Shown: positions 9,562 to 19,116 of the stretch, piece by piece
Layout: every line of letters starts with the position of its first letter
Numbering within the stretch: the stretch's first letter is position 1
Source of the DNA: JAYYPW01 sp036128855
GTDB lineage: Bacteria > Pseudomonadota > Gammaproteobacteria > Comchoanobacterales > Comchoanobacteraceae
Reading direction: 5' to 3'
NCBI GenBank assembly: GCA_036128855.1
Contig: JAYYPW010000002.1
Location: forward strand, 62,001 to 126,000
DNA: 64,000 nucleotides
Notes under the pieces: generated by a model
Database searches by the model: none
What the model was told of the DNA's origin: nothing
What the model saw: only the letters and a program-made list of their open reading frames with translations
Translations under genes and position numbers: made by a program

Positions 9562-10128
9562 CTAAGAAGTACAGTCTTTACCTGCAGGATTATATGTAGA
9601 CGTACCTCCTGCCAATCGAATTCGACTATTATTCAACACACCCTGCGCTCTTTTAGCAAGTATCTTACTTCGTGCTTTACGATATTCAACTGAGCCCTCC
9701 GCAATAAAAGTGTTTTGTTTTTTATCATAAACAAAGTTACTCGCATCTATCTCAATTGGACAGCTTGACTGCTCACGAATCTTTACATCTCCTATAAAGT
9801 GCATCAACGATCCATCTAAAACACATTTTTTTGCAGTTATATTCCAAATAAACTCATGACTATCTGAGTCCAAAACCTCAAGCGCAGGGTCTTGAAACAA
9901 AAGACTACCATCAACTCCATTATACATAGATTCAGCAGATAGCATAAAAAGCAGATAACCATTTGCATCAAAATCAGCAAGCTCTATCTTACTATAACTC
10001 AAATCAGTTGTTAGTTTCTCGGGCACAGGATTACTCTCTAATACCATCGATGGCCTGAAAAAGATCATAGGCAGAAACAACAATAGAAAAAGAAGAAAAA
10101 AATTACGCGAATAGATCAACATCATCAC
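9562..10128 (-). CDS. lptC: LPS export protein LptC
   Basis: Bitopic inner-membrane protein that passes lipopolysaccharide from the LptBFG extractor to the periplasmic LptA bridge. The 188-residue product has one N-terminal membrane anchor (about 8-25) and a periplasmic beta-jellyroll domain with the family pattern of repeated short strands (FIGDVKIRE, FIAEGSVEYRK). It follows kdsD as in E. coli, but the kdsC, lptA and lptB genes normally found here are missing from the locus. Identification rests on topology, length and position, plus weak sequence similarity. Confidence 0.85.
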   Translation of the reverse strand: MMMLIYSRNFFLLFLLLFLPMIFFRPSMVLESNPVPEKLTTDLSYSKIELADFDANGYLLFMLSAESMYNGVDGSLLFQDPALEVLDSDSHEFIWNITAKKCVLDGSLMHFIGDVKIREQSSCPIEIDASNFVYDKKQNTFIAEGSVEYRKARSKILAKRAQGVLNNSRIRLAGGTSTYNPAGKDCTS

Positions 10129-10134
10129 AACACC

Positions 10135-11088
10135 TTAAGGCTGCCAAAGACCTACAATTCTATCATCTTCATCCATAACAGGTATAAACTGGCGCTTAGT
10201 AGCACCGCCCAAGCTGTCGTATGCTTCTTGCAAAGTAACACCAAGCTTTACAAAAGGAATATTTGTAATCAAGTAAGCTGCATTCTTAACGCTTGTAAGG
10301 TGGCGATCTATCGCCAAAGCTTGTTTTACCATAGAGCTCGACTGCAGACCTAAGTAGGCACGTGTACGTGCATCAATGACGATTGCAACAGAACAAGACT
10401 TCTCGGCCATAGCGATAATACTGTCCATAACACTACCGTCAGCATATACTACCGGACATTGGTCATAAGGTAGCATCTCATCAGATACGCGCTTGGTCGT
10501 CAGTTGACCAAGACGGCCAAAAGGATGTGTTTGGGCGAAATCTTGCCGCCCAAATTGACGTGCTTCTGCTACACAGCATGCAAGACAATCGGCCATAACG
10601 AGCGCAGAAGTAGTGCTGGTTGTCGGGGCCAAACCTATTGCACACCCTTCGTGCGACGCCCCTGTAGACAAGCAAACATCTGCAGCTTCAGCAAGTGAGC
10701 TGGATACACTTCCACAAATAGCTAGCACAAATGCGGCACGCTCTCGCAAAAGTGACATTATCTTTAAAACCTCTTTGGTCTCACCGGAGTGCGAAAACAC
10801 AATCACACCACAGCTTCCCGTCACATTACCTAGATCCCCATGCCCCGCATCTGTTGGATGCAAGAAAAAGGCAGGCTGCCCAAGACTAGCCAATGTAGCA
10901 GCCATTTTTTGTGCAATAAATCCAGACTTACCAACTCCCACTGTGATGACATGACCATGTAAAGATTCTAAAAGCTGGCATGCTTCGATAAAGCTAGTGT
11001 CTAAAGACATTGACAAATCTGCTAGCGCTTCTCGCGCCCGAGAGACAACAACTTGTGCTCTTTGTATAAATTTACTATTTTGTTGCAT
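10135..11088 (-). CDS. kdsD: Arabinose-5-phosphate isomerase
   Basis: Interconverts ribulose 5-phosphate and arabinose 5-phosphate, the first step to KDO in the lipopolysaccharide core. The N-terminal SIS sugar-isomerase domain has GVGKSG at 51-56 and the HPTDAGHGDLG segment; the C-terminal half is a pair of CBS domains. I start at ATG 11088 (317 residues) because the upstream 19 codons look non-homologous. First gene of the kdsD-lptC-trmL unit and divergent from mlaF, as in many gammaproteobacteria. The next pathway gene, kdsC, is not adjacent. Confidence 0.94.
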   Translation of the reverse strand: MQQNSKFIQRAQVVVSRAREALADLSMSLDTSFIEACQLLESLHGHVITVGVGKSGFIAQKMAATLASLGQPAFFLHPTDAGHGDLGNVTGSCGVIVFSHSGETKEVLKIMSLLRERAAFVLAICGSVSSSLAEAADVCLSTGASHEGCAIGLAPTTSTTSALVMADCLACCVAEARQFGRQDFAQTHPFGRLGQLTTKRVSDEMLPYDQCPVVYADGSVMDSIIAMAEKSCSVAIVIDARTRAYLGLQSSSMVKQALAIDRHLTSVKNAAYLITNIPFVKLGVTLQEAYDSLGGATKRQFIPVMDEDDRIVGLWQP

Positions 11089-11162
11089 AAAACGTATGCG
11101 CCGTAAAGATAATGATGTAATATAACATGTAGAAAGACCAATCACCAGGGCAATTTCATATT

Positions 11163-11927
11163 ATGTCAGCATCCGCAATATTGCTTGAAAACACAAAAAT
11201 TCAATACGATGACCGGGTCATATTTGACAATATCTCAATAGACATACCTAAAAATAAAGTTACCGTTATCATGGGGCCAAGTGGTATTGGCAAGAGCAGT
11301 TTACTGCGCATATTATCCAATCAACATAGTATCCAACAAGGCGATCTGTACATTAACTCCAAAAACACGAAAAACTTAAATTCCCAAGAAGAACAAGAGC
11401 TCCAGTTGAATATTGGCTTCTTATTTCAACACAGCGCACTTTTATTAAATCTCAGCGTATACGAAAATATCGCATTACCGATACGGTACCACCATAAGCT
11501 TCCTGAAAATATTATAGAAGAAATCGTGGACATGAAATTACATGCTGTTAATTTATCAGATGCTAAAGAGCTCCATCCGCATCAACTATCTGGAGGTATG
11601 GCACGCAGAGCAGCGTTAGCACGTGCTATTGCTCTAGACCCCCCTTTTCTATTCTGCGATGAACCATTTAGTGGCCAAGATCCTATCAATGCAAAGCATA
11701 TCGCCGACCTAATTGTGAAGCTTAATCAACAATTACATGCAACAAGCGTTCTTATTTCACATGAAGCACATCTTTGCCTCCCTATCGCTGATCACGTTAT
11801 CTTATTAAACCAAAATGAAATTGTTACATCTGGCTCGCCGCGACAAATATGCCACAAGCCTAGTGAATTTACAAAAACATTCCTTGGTCCTGAAATCATC
11901 AAATTCTATGGGAAGAGTGCATCATGA
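11163..11927 (+). CDS. mlaF: Phospholipid transport ATPase MlaF
   Basis: ATP-binding subunit of the MlaFEDB complex, which keeps outer-membrane asymmetry by moving phospholipids between MlaC and the inner membrane. It has 254 residues with Walker A GPSGIGKSS at 38-46, signature LSGGM at 142-146 followed by the ARR typical of Mce-type ATPases, and Walker B FLFCDEP at 162-168. It opens the mla operon and its last codons overlap mlaE by four bases. Confidence 0.96.
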   Translation: MSASAILLENTKIQYDDRVIFDNISIDIPKNKVTVIMGPSGIGKSSLLRILSNQHSIQQGDLYINSKNTKNLNSQEEQELQLNIGFLFQHSALLLNLSVYENIALPIRYHHKLPENIIEEIVDMKLHAVNLSDAKELHPHQLSGGMARRAALARAIALDPPFLFCDEPFSGQDPINAKHIADLIVKLNQQLHATSVLISHEAHLCLPIADHVILLNQNEIVTSGSPRQICHKPSEFTKTFLGPEIIKFYGKSAS

Positions 11928-12694
11928 CAATAATGAGTAAACTTACCAAAGGAGTTAAGTCTGTTGGTCATATATCCATATTTTTTTATAAAATATTATC
12001 TGGATACCCAAGAAAAACCATACACTTATATGAATGTTTATTACAGTTATTTTTCTCAGGAGTACTAACGTTAATCATCATTCTTTTAAGTGGAATCTTT
12101 ATAGGTTGTGTATTAGCAATTCAAGGTTCTTACATACTAGAAATGTTCGCGGCAGAAAGCCAACTAGGTCAACTCATAACCCTCACTATTTTCAGGGAAC
12201 TTGGCCCAGTTGTGTCCGCATTACTATTTACAGGGAGAGCAGGAAGCTCGCTTACCTCTGAAATCGGAGTAATGCAATTAACAGAACAAATAGATGCTTT
12301 AAAAGCCATGTGTATCAAACCAAAACAATACCTTTTATTCCCAAGATTCTTTGGGGTTTTAATTTCCCTACCTCTACTGACTATAATTTTTAATGCCTTT
12401 GCAATCCTAGGAGGACACTTAACAGCCATATACTGGTTAAATATAGATATAGGCACCTTTTGGATGAATATTAAAAGCAACGTTTCCTTTACACATGACG
12501 TTGCAACTGGAATATTCAAAAGTGTAATTTTCGCAGTAACTATAGGTATAACTTCACTATATCAAGGTTACTATAGTATTAAATCAGCCGAAGGGATTGC
12601 ACAGTCAGCTACAAAAACAGTAGTATATTCATCAGTACTAATTCTTCTATTTGACTTATTACTAACCGCATTAATGATGAGGATTTGGCAATGA
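11924..12694 (+). CDS. mlaE: Phospholipid transport permease MlaE
   Basis: Inner-membrane permease of the Mla system (256 residues, MlaE/YrbE family). About five hydrophobic segments are visible, together with the family signature FRELGPVVSALLFTGRAGSS at about 89-108 and the EIGVMQLTEQIDAL segment after it. It overlaps mlaF at the start and mlaD at the end (ATGA), so stoichiometric translation is likely. Confidence 0.96.
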   Translation: MTIMSKLTKGVKSVGHISIFFYKILSGYPRKTIHLYECLLQLFFSGVLTLIIILLSGIFIGCVLAIQGSYILEMFAAESQLGQLITLTIFRELGPVVSALLFTGRAGSSLTSEIGVMQLTEQIDALKAMCIKPKQYLLFPRFFGVLISLPLLTIIFNAFAILGGHLTAIYWLNIDIGTFWMNIKSNVSFTHDVATGIFKSVIFAVTIGITSLYQGYYSIKSAEGIAQSATKTVVYSSVLILLFDLLLTALMMRIWQ

Positions 12695-13155
12695 TCAGGC
12701 ACAAAAACATGGAAATAACCATTGGCATGTTCACAATGCTTGCCTTGACATCATTACTCTTCTTGATTGTGCAAACTACCTCCTTCAGCACAGATACAAA
12801 AGGTCTTAGATACCATATTCTAGCTGATTTCGACGACGCTACAGGCCTCAAACCAAAAGCGCCAGTACGGATAGCAGGAGTAAAAGTAGGCGAAGTCAGG
12901 AGTGTGAACTTAGAAAAAGACACCTACTTTGCGCAAGTAGATATCATCATCTACGACAAAGGATTCAAAATACCTAGAGATAGTACAATCAGCATACTCA
13001 CAGAAGGCATCCTCGGCAGCAAATATGCACAAATCAAACCTGGTTTTGATGAGAAAATGCTACACAACGGTGACAAGATCGCCAAGACGTATTCTGGGAT
13101 AATCTTAGAAAATTTAATAGGTCAGGCCATTGGCGCCTTAACAAACAAGGATTAA
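12691..13155 (+). CDS. mlaD: Mce-domain lipid-binding protein MlaD
   Basis: Single-pass membrane protein whose periplasmic Mce domain forms the hexameric ring of the Mla complex. The true start is the ATG at 12691: it overlaps the mlaE stop as ATGA and has a GAGGA ribosome-binding site seven bases upstream. The 154-residue product has a membrane helix at about 7-25 and Mce motifs GLKPKAPVRIAGVKVGEV and ILTEGILGSKYAQIKPG. Confidence 0.95.
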   Translation: MIRHKNMEITIGMFTMLALTSLLFLIVQTTSFSTDTKGLRYHILADFDDATGLKPKAPVRIAGVKVGEVRSVNLEKDTYFAQVDIIIYDKGFKIPRDSTISILTEGILGSKYAQIKPGFDEKMLHNGDKIAKTYSGIILENLIGQAIGALTNKD

Positions 13156-13160
13156 CAACT

Positions 13161-13814
13161 ATGATTTCAGTCATTTATCTTAGCTTATTTATTTTTAACA
13201 ATATACTCGCCGACGAACCACAGTGCAAACAAGAAAAAGATCACACATATAGCTGCGAAGTTTCACCAGATGTTGTCGTAGACTGCCTTCTTACAGATTT
13301 AGTAGACCGCAAAGACAAACTACAAAACAGCTCCATTGACGATAAAACTTTCCAAAAAGAGGTCAATGAAATAATTACCCAAGATATATTACCTACATTA
13401 GACATCGACTATATGGCAGCAAATATAGTCGGAAGGTATAATTGGAAAAACAGCACAGAAAAAGAAAAGGCGCGCCTTCGTACACTACTTCAAGAAATTG
13501 CTATTGAAGAGTATGGAGACTTTATACGTGAATTAGATAAAAACTATCCTATTAAATTTTACCCTCCTCGTCGCATAAACAAAGACAACACTCCAGTTTA
13601 TGGCATCTTGAAAGATGACAAAAAAAGTTTAACTGTTGGATTCTATCTAAGCTGTAAAAACACAGACTCCACACATGAATCATGGAAAATAAACGATTTA
13701 ACTGTCGACAACATAAGCTTCCTTGACCACATGCGACTCACAGTTGCTTCTACAATCAGATCAAGCGGATTAAAAGGTTTAAATGACAAACTCGAAGAAG
13801 CACGTAACAAATAG
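13161..13814 (+). CDS. mlaC: Periplasmic phospholipid carrier MlaC
   Basis: Soluble shuttle that carries phospholipids across the periplasm between the outer-membrane MlaA and inner-membrane MlaFEDB. It has 217 residues with a cleavable signal peptide (about 1-17) and the MlaC/Tol-organic-solvent-tolerance fold, recognisable from QDILPTLDIDYMA and the helical core that follows. Five bases separate it from mlaD. No mlaA gene is in the window. Confidence 0.9.
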   Translation: MISVIYLSLFIFNNILADEPQCKQEKDHTYSCEVSPDVVVDCLLTDLVDRKDKLQNSSIDDKTFQKEVNEIITQDILPTLDIDYMAANIVGRYNWKNSTEKEKARLRTLLQEIAIEEYGDFIRELDKNYPIKFYPPRRINKDNTPVYGILKDDKKSLTVGFYLSCKNTDSTHESWKINDLTVDNISFLDHMRLTVASTIRSSGLKGLNDKLEEARNK

Positions 13815-13816
13815 TT

Positions 13817-14143
13817 ATGCGAAGTGGATTAACCTATACCATAGAAAATAATAGACTCATGATGGTTGGCGATTTGACCATTAACAATCTTTGTCTTGAA
13901 ATGATGAAAACATGGAAACGCACAATCATCAAAGCGAAAAACTATGTAAATATTGATTGTATTAATATAAATAAAATAGACTCGTCTGGCATAGCATGGC
14001 TATTATTAAGTATAAAAAGTTGTACAGATCGTAAAAAACAGTGTCATATTTTAAATTTTCCTGATAATATGAATGATCTAATTGAGTTATACTTAACGCC
14101 AACTCAGCGAAGATTATTTCATAATGCAAAAAAACACTATTGA
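13817..14143 (+). CDS. mlaB: STAS-domain protein MlaB
   Basis: Small cytoplasmic STAS-domain subunit (108 residues) that binds MlaF and stabilises the ATPase. The motif IDSSGIAWLLLSIK matches the conserved STAS loop containing the DSSG serine. It starts two bases after mlaC and its end overlaps the start of murA by 20 bases, so murA is probably expressed from the mla operon. Confidence 0.88.
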   Translation: MRSGLTYTIENNRLMMVGDLTINNLCLEMMKTWKRTIIKAKNYVNIDCININKIDSSGIAWLLLSIKSCTDRKKQCHILNFPDNMNDLIELYLTPTQRRLFHNAKKHY

Positions 14144-15422
14144 ACAGCTATCAGTACAAAGCCGCACCAAACTTCAGGGTAGTGTGCATATTTCTGGATC
14201 AAAAAATGCCTCTCTCCCAATTATTGCTGCATGTTTGCTAGCTAAAACACCGTCACGGTTATATAACATACCAAGATTATTAGATACTACATCCATGCTG
14301 GAAGCATTGAGCTCGCTAGCATGTAACATTTGTATCCATGAAGATCACTCTATCTCAATAGATCCAAAGCAATGTACAGGAGAAGCACTAAATAAAAATG
14401 TAGCAAAAAAACTAAGAGGATCATTTCTAATATTAGGCCCCCTACTTGCTCGCTATAAAAAAGCACAAATACCTCTTCCTGGCGGCTGTAATATTGGTGC
14501 TAGACCTGTAGATATTCATCTTACAGGCCTAAGAAAGATGGGTGCATATATCGAAGTACAAGGTGGCGTTGTTCATGCTAGCACTCAAGGTAAACTTAAG
14601 GGTGCTGAAATCACATTAGATGTTGCAAGCGTAACAGGCACCGAGAACCTGATAATGGCCGCGAGCCTAGCAGAAGGTAAGACTATTATACATAATGCTG
14701 CAAAAGAACCTGAAATAGTCAATCTCTGTGACTTTATAAATCTCATGGGCGGTAAAATTAGCGGCGCAGGTGAAAACACAATAGAAATAGAAGGCGTTGA
14801 AGATTTAACTGGCAAAACATTTAACATAATCTATGATCGACTGGAGGCAGGCACTTATATGATAGCGGCAGCTATTACGCAAGGAGATCTTAAAATCCAC
14901 AATATCCATCCAGAGCACCTAGGCGCCGTAATAGACAAGCTAGAAGAGGCTGGTGCGATCATCACAATAAATAAACAATCATTATCCATCTGTATGCCCA
15001 AAAAACCCAAAGCTGTCAGTATTTCTACCGCAGTATATCCTGGATTCCCAACCGACCTACAAGCACAATGGCTAGCATTAAACTGTATAGCTGACGGACC
15101 TGCATGCGTACAAGAAAATATATTTGAGCATAGATTTATGCATGCTATACAGTTCCAAAAAATGGGAGCTAACCTAACTATCGAGGGTAACAGAGTAATT
15201 TCAGCAGGAAATGATAAATTGATCGGAACAGACATCATTGCAAGCGATATTAGAGCATCTGCAGGATTAATTTTAGCCGGACTTGCAGCCTGTGGCACAA
15301 CATATATTTCTAATCTTCATCATGTTGATAGAGGTTATGTGCATCTCGAAGAAAATTTCTGCAATCTTGGCGCAACAATAAAGAGAAAAACGCAAACCTT
15401 AGAAGTAGTTTCTCAAAAATAA
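14124..15422 (+). CDS. murA: UDP-N-acetylglucosamine 1-carboxyvinyltransferase MurA
   Basis: Transfers enolpyruvate from PEP to UDP-GlcNAc, the committed step of peptidoglycan synthesis. It has 432 residues; the catalytic loop PGGCNIGARPVD places the active-site cysteine at residue 122, so the enzyme is of the usual fosfomycin-sensitive type rather than the Asp variant. The substrate-binding SGSKNASLPI motif is at 24-33. It lies at the end of the mla operon, as in E. coli. Confidence 0.97.
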   Translation: MQKNTIEQLSVQSRTKLQGSVHISGSKNASLPIIAACLLAKTPSRLYNIPRLLDTTSMLEALSSLACNICIHEDHSISIDPKQCTGEALNKNVAKKLRGSFLILGPLLARYKKAQIPLPGGCNIGARPVDIHLTGLRKMGAYIEVQGGVVHASTQGKLKGAEITLDVASVTGTENLIMAASLAEGKTIIHNAAKEPEIVNLCDFINLMGGKISGAGENTIEIEGVEDLTGKTFNIIYDRLEAGTYMIAAAITQGDLKIHNIHPEHLGAVIDKLEEAGAIITINKQSLSICMPKKPKAVSISTAVYPGFPTDLQAQWLALNCIADGPACVQENIFEHRFMHAIQFQKMGANLTIEGNRVISAGNDKLIGTDIIASDIRASAGLILAGLAACGTTYISNLHHVDRGYVHLEENFCNLGATIKRKTQTLEVVSQK

Positions 15423-15465
15423 CGCTTTAATGTCAGATAAGACCTATCCGGGAAACTTCATATCA

Positions 15466-15490
15466 AACTGATATACAGAAACTATCAGTT
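15466..15490. repeat. 8-bp inverted repeat between convergent murA and translocase genes
   Basis: AACTGATA (15466-15473) and TATCAGTT (15483-15490) form a perfect hairpin with a 9-base loop in the gap between two convergent genes. No T-run follows on either strand, so it may be a processing or weak termination signal. Confidence 0.3.
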
Positions 15491-15590
15491 ACATACCTAC
15501 TGAACACGTATTAGAAAAAATAATACTTAGCACTAAATCAAGAACATACAAATTTCCATATTTAAAAACCATAGTAAAAAAATAATAGAA

Positions 15591-17129
15591 TTACGCAGAT
15601 ACAGAAATAGTACCCTCTCCCCTATCTAGCTCCTTGTGAATATTTTCTTGCAGTTTTTTATTATAAAGTTTACTCAAACTTACCACTGCCACAATCCAAA
15701 CAATAGTTAATACAAATACCACTACAGCTAAAATTGGCGCAATCTCTATAGCAGGCGGAGAACCCATTACCATAAAAAGTGTTGAAGCTAGTAACCCACC
15801 AGCAGATTTTCCTAGTCTACCACCAATACCATCTACAGCAGCTTTGCCATTGGTGCGTAACTCATTATCTAAAGGTATAAAAACCATTTCTTTAGTAGGA
15901 TCAAAAAAAGAGTATTTTGAACCTTTACTGATCAACACACCATATGCACCAAACCAAACACTAAAGGCCTGTGGAACAACATTGAAAGTAAGTAAAAATG
16001 AACTAAGAACATCCTTATTCAAAACAAAGATAAAAAACAATAAACTACAAATACCACATGATATTGGCGTTATAATTGCACCTGTTATCCAACTCATTTT
16101 GCGAATAACACCTTTGCTAATATAGTTCATAAAAATAGTAGCAACCCCTGTCATCAAGATATAATCTCGATTAAAAGCTAAGTAATCAGAGCGGACTGGA
16201 AAAAGTTTATTAAGTTCAGACTTCCAAATAAGCTCTACTAAATTGATTACTATACCATAGGAAAGAACCAATAGAGCGATACAGCCAATATACTTCGAAC
16301 GCATTAAAACGCCTATACTACCGGAAAAAGATAGTTTCTTCTGCTTACTATCAGTGACCCTATTCTCTGCTAATAATGTAGGTAGTAAGTTTTTATGTAT
16401 ATAAGAGAAAATACCAATTAAGAACATACCACTAACCACGACTAGACCAGAAGCCTCTTGCACATCATTTACAGGATTATGCGCAATATGATCAAGTGTA
16501 GGATATAGTGCTAGCATAGCTAAATTACCTGACATCACATAAAGCGGGTAAAATCGCTTCGCCTGGTCTGAACGAGTCGTATCATTAGCAATTTGCCAGA
16601 ATAAAATACTTAGTGCAAAAGTACCCCATAGTTCTGAAAAAACATAAAACAAACAGTGTGTCCATAAACCCACCATAACTAATGGGTATTTAAAACTTGG
16701 ATAAGCATTTTGCCAGGACTGTAGCTGCTCAAGTGAAGGATGTAAATAGTCCGCATTAGGATAAATAAAGACTGCAAAAATGAAAAAAAAGCTTATAAAA
16801 AGACCTATTATTAGATTATAAGCATCATATAAGCCATAAGATCTACGCAAACGCATATAGAGAATACTACTGAGAATAGTGCTTGGTAAAACTAAATATA
16901 TCTTTAAAAAAGATAATACTTCCACACTCGAACCTGGGGCAGTAGTGATAAGCGGATCTTTAACAGATCTGAGTAAATGAAAAGCAAAAATTGTAAAAAA
17001 AACCAGACCACACATCGGAATAAATTGAGATAATTCTGAGTCATAGATCGGAAAAAATGCAAGACGTAGTCTAGAAAGATCATTATCCTTATTTCCCACT
17101 TTACTATCCCTTGCCATATTATCGCCCAT
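15591..17129 (-). CDS. tlc: ATP/ADP translocase (Tlc/NTT-family nucleotide transporter)
   Basis: Polytopic membrane carrier of the family found in rickettsiae, chlamydiae and plastids, which normally exchanges host ATP for bacterial ADP or imports nucleotides. It has 512 residues with about 11-12 hydrophobic segments. Family signatures are clear: RSVKDPLITTAPGSSVEVLS near the first helix, SELWGTFALSILFWQ in the middle, and FDPTKEMVFIPLDNELRTN followed by GGRLGKSAGG near the end. It lies 80 bases downstream of parE on the same strand. Substrate (ATP/ADP or other nucleotides) cannot be told from sequence. It is the strongest sign that the organism lives inside eukaryotic cells. The start could also be the second Met (17117). 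Confidence 0.96.
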   Translation of the reverse strand: MGDNMARDSKVGNKDNDLSRLRLAFFPIYDSELSQFIPMCGLVFFTIFAFHLLRSVKDPLITTAPGSSVEVLSFLKIYLVLPSTILSSILYMRLRRSYGLYDAYNLIIGLFISFFFIFAVFIYPNADYLHPSLEQLQSWQNAYPSFKYPLVMVGLWTHCLFYVFSELWGTFALSILFWQIANDTTRSDQAKRFYPLYVMSGNLAMLALYPTLDHIAHNPVNDVQEASGLVVVSGMFLIGIFSYIHKNLLPTLLAENRVTDSKQKKLSFSGSIGVLMRSKYIGCIALLVLSYGIVINLVELIWKSELNKLFPVRSDYLAFNRDYILMTGVATIFMNYISKGVIRKMSWITGAIITPISCGICSLLFFIFVLNKDVLSSFLLTFNVVPQAFSVWFGAYGVLISKGSKYSFFDPTKEMVFIPLDNELRTNGKAAVDGIGGRLGKSAGGLLASTLFMVMGSPPAIEIAPILAVVVFVLTIVWIVAVVSLSKLYNKKLQENIHKELDRGEGTISVSA

Positions 17130-17209
17130 TAGAGAAAAAGACCCAAACTACCAAATACCACATAAAAGTGCAAGCTATTAAGCTTATATACTTTCAGATA
17201 AAAACCTAT

Positions 17210-19099
17210 TTAGATATCTGCCAAATCACCTTTTTCATTCAGCCATGATCTACGGGCAGCCACTTGCTTCTTAGCTAGCAGAATATCCATCATGGTTGCT
17301 GTGTTTATGCCATCAGACACGGCTGATGTAAGCTGCATAAGACGACGTGTTTGCGATGACATGGTAGTCTCACGTAATTGAGTGACATTCATTTCTCCAA
17401 GACCCTTAAAACGGGTAATAATAAGCTTGGCCTGAGGATGCTTCTGATGGATTTGTCTAACAATTTGATCTTTCTCAGCAACATCCTGTGCGTAATATAC
17501 ATGCTTATTATGGTCAACCCTAAATAGTGGAGGTAAAGCTACGTACACATGTCCCTTTTCAACCAAGGCCGGGAAGTGGCGCAAAAAAAGTGCACAGAGC
17601 AGTGTACTAATATGACTACCATCTGAGTCAGCATCTGTAAGTATACAAATTTTACCATATCGCAAACCTGTAAGATCAGCAGCCCCTGGATCAACACCTA
17701 TTGCTATAGAGATATCCTGAACTTCTTTTGATTGTAATATTTTACTACCATCTAACTCCCAAGTATTGAGTATCTTTCCACGTAGAGGCAGTATAGCCTG
17801 ATGATTTTTATCTCTAGCCTGCTTAGCTGAACCTCCAGCAGAATCCCCCTCAACAAGAAAAAGCTCACTATCAGCCATAGAAGATGATAAACAGTCCACA
17901 AGTTTTCCCGGCAATCTTGGACCTGCAACCCATTTTTTACGCTGTGTTTTTTGCCCTGTTTGCATTCTCTTCTGTGCTTGAGCAATAAAAGCCTCAACTA
18001 AAATTTGTGCGTCAGTCATATGCTGGTGTAACCATAGACTGAACTGATCTCGCACTAGAGATTGTACTTTGCTTGTAATTGACTGGTTAACTAGCCGTTC
18101 TTTAGTCTGCCCTGCAAAATGCGGTTCTGGAAATTTTACAGATAGTACAAAAAGACAGCTTTCCCAGATATCTTCTGCTTTTAACTTTACGCCTTTAGGA
18201 CACATTTGGTGTAAATCACAGAACTCACGCACCGCATCCAGTAAGCCTGAACGCAACCCATTAACATGCGTTCCACCCTGAGGAGTAGGTATGAGATTAA
18301 CATAACTATCTCTAAGTACATGTGCTGCATCCATAGACCAGCCAACTAGCCAGTCCATAGAGAAAAGTTCTTCCTCTACTTTGCCAACATAAGGTGGATT
18401 TGGATAAACATCTTGCTGTTGTAATACTTCTGCAACATAAGCTTTAATACCATCGGGGTAGAACCATTCGTAAGACTTATCATGTATCTCGTCAATAAAA
18501 GACACTTCTAAACCAGCACACAAAATTGCCTTTGCACGTAAGAGTCTCGATAACTCAGGTATATGAAAAGCTGGGTTTTCAAAGTACTGCTCGTCTGGAT
18601 AAAAGTGTATTTTTGTACCCGTATCTCTCGCTGCTACCTTATCAATTTCGTGTAAAGGCTCGTCTAAATGGCCATCTGCAAAACTGATACGATATTTCTT
18701 ACCTTGACGCTTTACCTCTACAACCAATTTAGATGAAAGTGCATTGGTAACGGAAATACCTACCCCATGCAAACCTCCTGAAAACTGATAGGTTTTATTC
18801 GAAAACTTTGCCCCAGCATGTAACTTAGTTAGAATCAGCTGTACTCCTGGAATACCATGAGTCGGATGAATATCCACTGGCATACCACGACCATTATCTT
18901 CAACTGAAACTGAGCCGTCACGATAAATTTTTATTTCTAGCCTCCTAGCAAAACCTGCAAGTGCCTCATCCACGCCATTATCAATAGCTTCTTGCGCTAA
19001 ATGATTAGGACGAGATGTATCGGTGTACATATTAGGTCGTTTTTTGACAGGATCTAGTCCTTCTAGCACCTCAAGTGCACTAGATGTGTAATTACTCAT
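17210..19099 (-). CDS. parE: DNA topoisomerase IV subunit B
   Basis: ATPase subunit of topoisomerase IV, which unlinks daughter chromosomes. It has 629 residues with the GHKL ATP-binding motifs DNGVDEALAG, DNGRGMPVD and GGLHGVG in the N-terminal third, then the transducer, and the TOPRIM motif EGDSAGGSAKQ with DADSDGSH downstream. A strong ribosome-binding site (GGAGT) lies five bases before the ATG. Order nudF-parE is as in enterobacteria; parC is not nearby. Confidence 0.97.
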   Translation of the reverse strand: MSNYTSSALEVLEGLDPVKKRPNMYTDTSRPNHLAQEAIDNGVDEALAGFARRLEIKIYRDGSVSVEDNGRGMPVDIHPTHGIPGVQLILTKLHAGAKFSNKTYQFSGGLHGVGISVTNALSSKLVVEVKRQGKKYRISFADGHLDEPLHEIDKVAARDTGTKIHFYPDEQYFENPAFHIPELSRLLRAKAILCAGLEVSFIDEIHDKSYEWFYPDGIKAYVAEVLQQQDVYPNPPYVGKVEEELFSMDWLVGWSMDAAHVLRDSYVNLIPTPQGGTHVNGLRSGLLDAVREFCDLHQMCPKGVKLKAEDIWESCLFVLSVKFPEPHFAGQTKERLVNQSITSKVQSLVRDQFSLWLHQHMTDAQILVEAFIAQAQKRMQTGQKTQRKKWVAGPRLPGKLVDCLSSSMADSELFLVEGDSAGGSAKQARDKNHQAILPLRGKILNTWELDGSKILQSKEVQDISIAIGVDPGAADLTGLRYGKICILTDADSDGSHISTLLCALFLRHFPALVEKGHVYVALPPLFRVDHNKHVYYAQDVAEKDQIVRQIHQKHPQAKLIITRFKGLGEMNVTQLRETTMSSQTRRLMQLTSAVSDGINTATMMDILLAKKQVAARRSWLNEKGDLADI

Positions 19100-19116
19100 T
19101 GCGACTCCTTTTTATA

